64,000 bases of DNA. Origin: Tritrichomonas musculus. Taxonomy: Eukaryota; Parabasalia; Tritrichomonadida; Tritrichomonadidae. The stretch covers positions 992,001 through 1,056,000 of the forward strand of contig JAPFFF010000001.1 of NCBI GenBank assembly GCA_039105265.1, read 5' to 3'. This document shows, piece after piece, positions 63,991 through 64,000 of the stretch (position 1 is the stretch's first letter; the number at the start of each line of letters is the position of its first letter). The notes beneath the pieces are model-generated. The model was not told the origin of the DNA, did not search any database, and was given only the letters and a program-made list of their open reading frames with translations. Both the position numbers and the translations under genes were made by a program.

Positions 63991-64000
63991 CTTCGCTTAT

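Overview
The window looks like nuclear DNA of a parabasalid protist, most like Tritrichomonas or a close relative. The evidence is the AT-rich sequence, long AT-only spacers, essentially intronless host genes, Maverick/Polinton elements of the trichomonad kind, and the host families present (Sel1-repeat kinases, ankyrin proteins, divergent PP1-type phosphatases and actins, HxxxDG acyltransferases). The genus is an inference from family content.

The left two thirds (about 527-41970) is a cluster of three Maverick/Polinton elements, treated here as fossils. Element A (1085-16860) is nearly whole. It has 336-bp near-identical terminal inverted repeats (TIRs), a 5-bp target duplication CTTTT, and a full gene set: capsid, packaging ATPase, fibre, integrase, protein-primed DNA polymerase and several small conserved genes. 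It sits inside an older, strongly reduced element B, seen as a terminus at 527 and gene remains at 17773-22139. A Tc1/mariner element with an intact DD34E transposase (22218-23255) abuts the end of B. Element C (23653-41870, target duplication ATAAT) is a third, divergent copy in the opposite gene orientation. It carries two free-standing homing-endonuclease-like genes and ends in an unusual large palindrome (41455-41970) containing both its own terminus and the flanking host DNA in inverted copies.

The right third (41971-64000) is host DNA. It holds a PPP-family phosphatase (42892-44214), coiled-coil remnants, a divergent actin (48953-50074), a decayed Sel1-repeat gene, tRNA-Arg(TCT), a class II tRNA-Ser with anticodon GGA, and an HxxxDG acyltransferase followed directly by a 32-base A tract. 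After these come an ankyrin gene whose distal repeats are separated by AT-rich spacers, and a kinase/Sel1-repeat gene on the minus strand split by a 1.5-kb TA-flanked DNA transposon at 61890-63398.

Notable items are the conserved 44-residue antisense membrane protein found in both A and B but not listed by ordinary ORF calling, the terminal palindrome of C, the endonucleases of C, an OTU-like Cys/His domain conserved in the three polymerases, a shared 19-nt leader, and the transposon that splits the kinase gene in frame.
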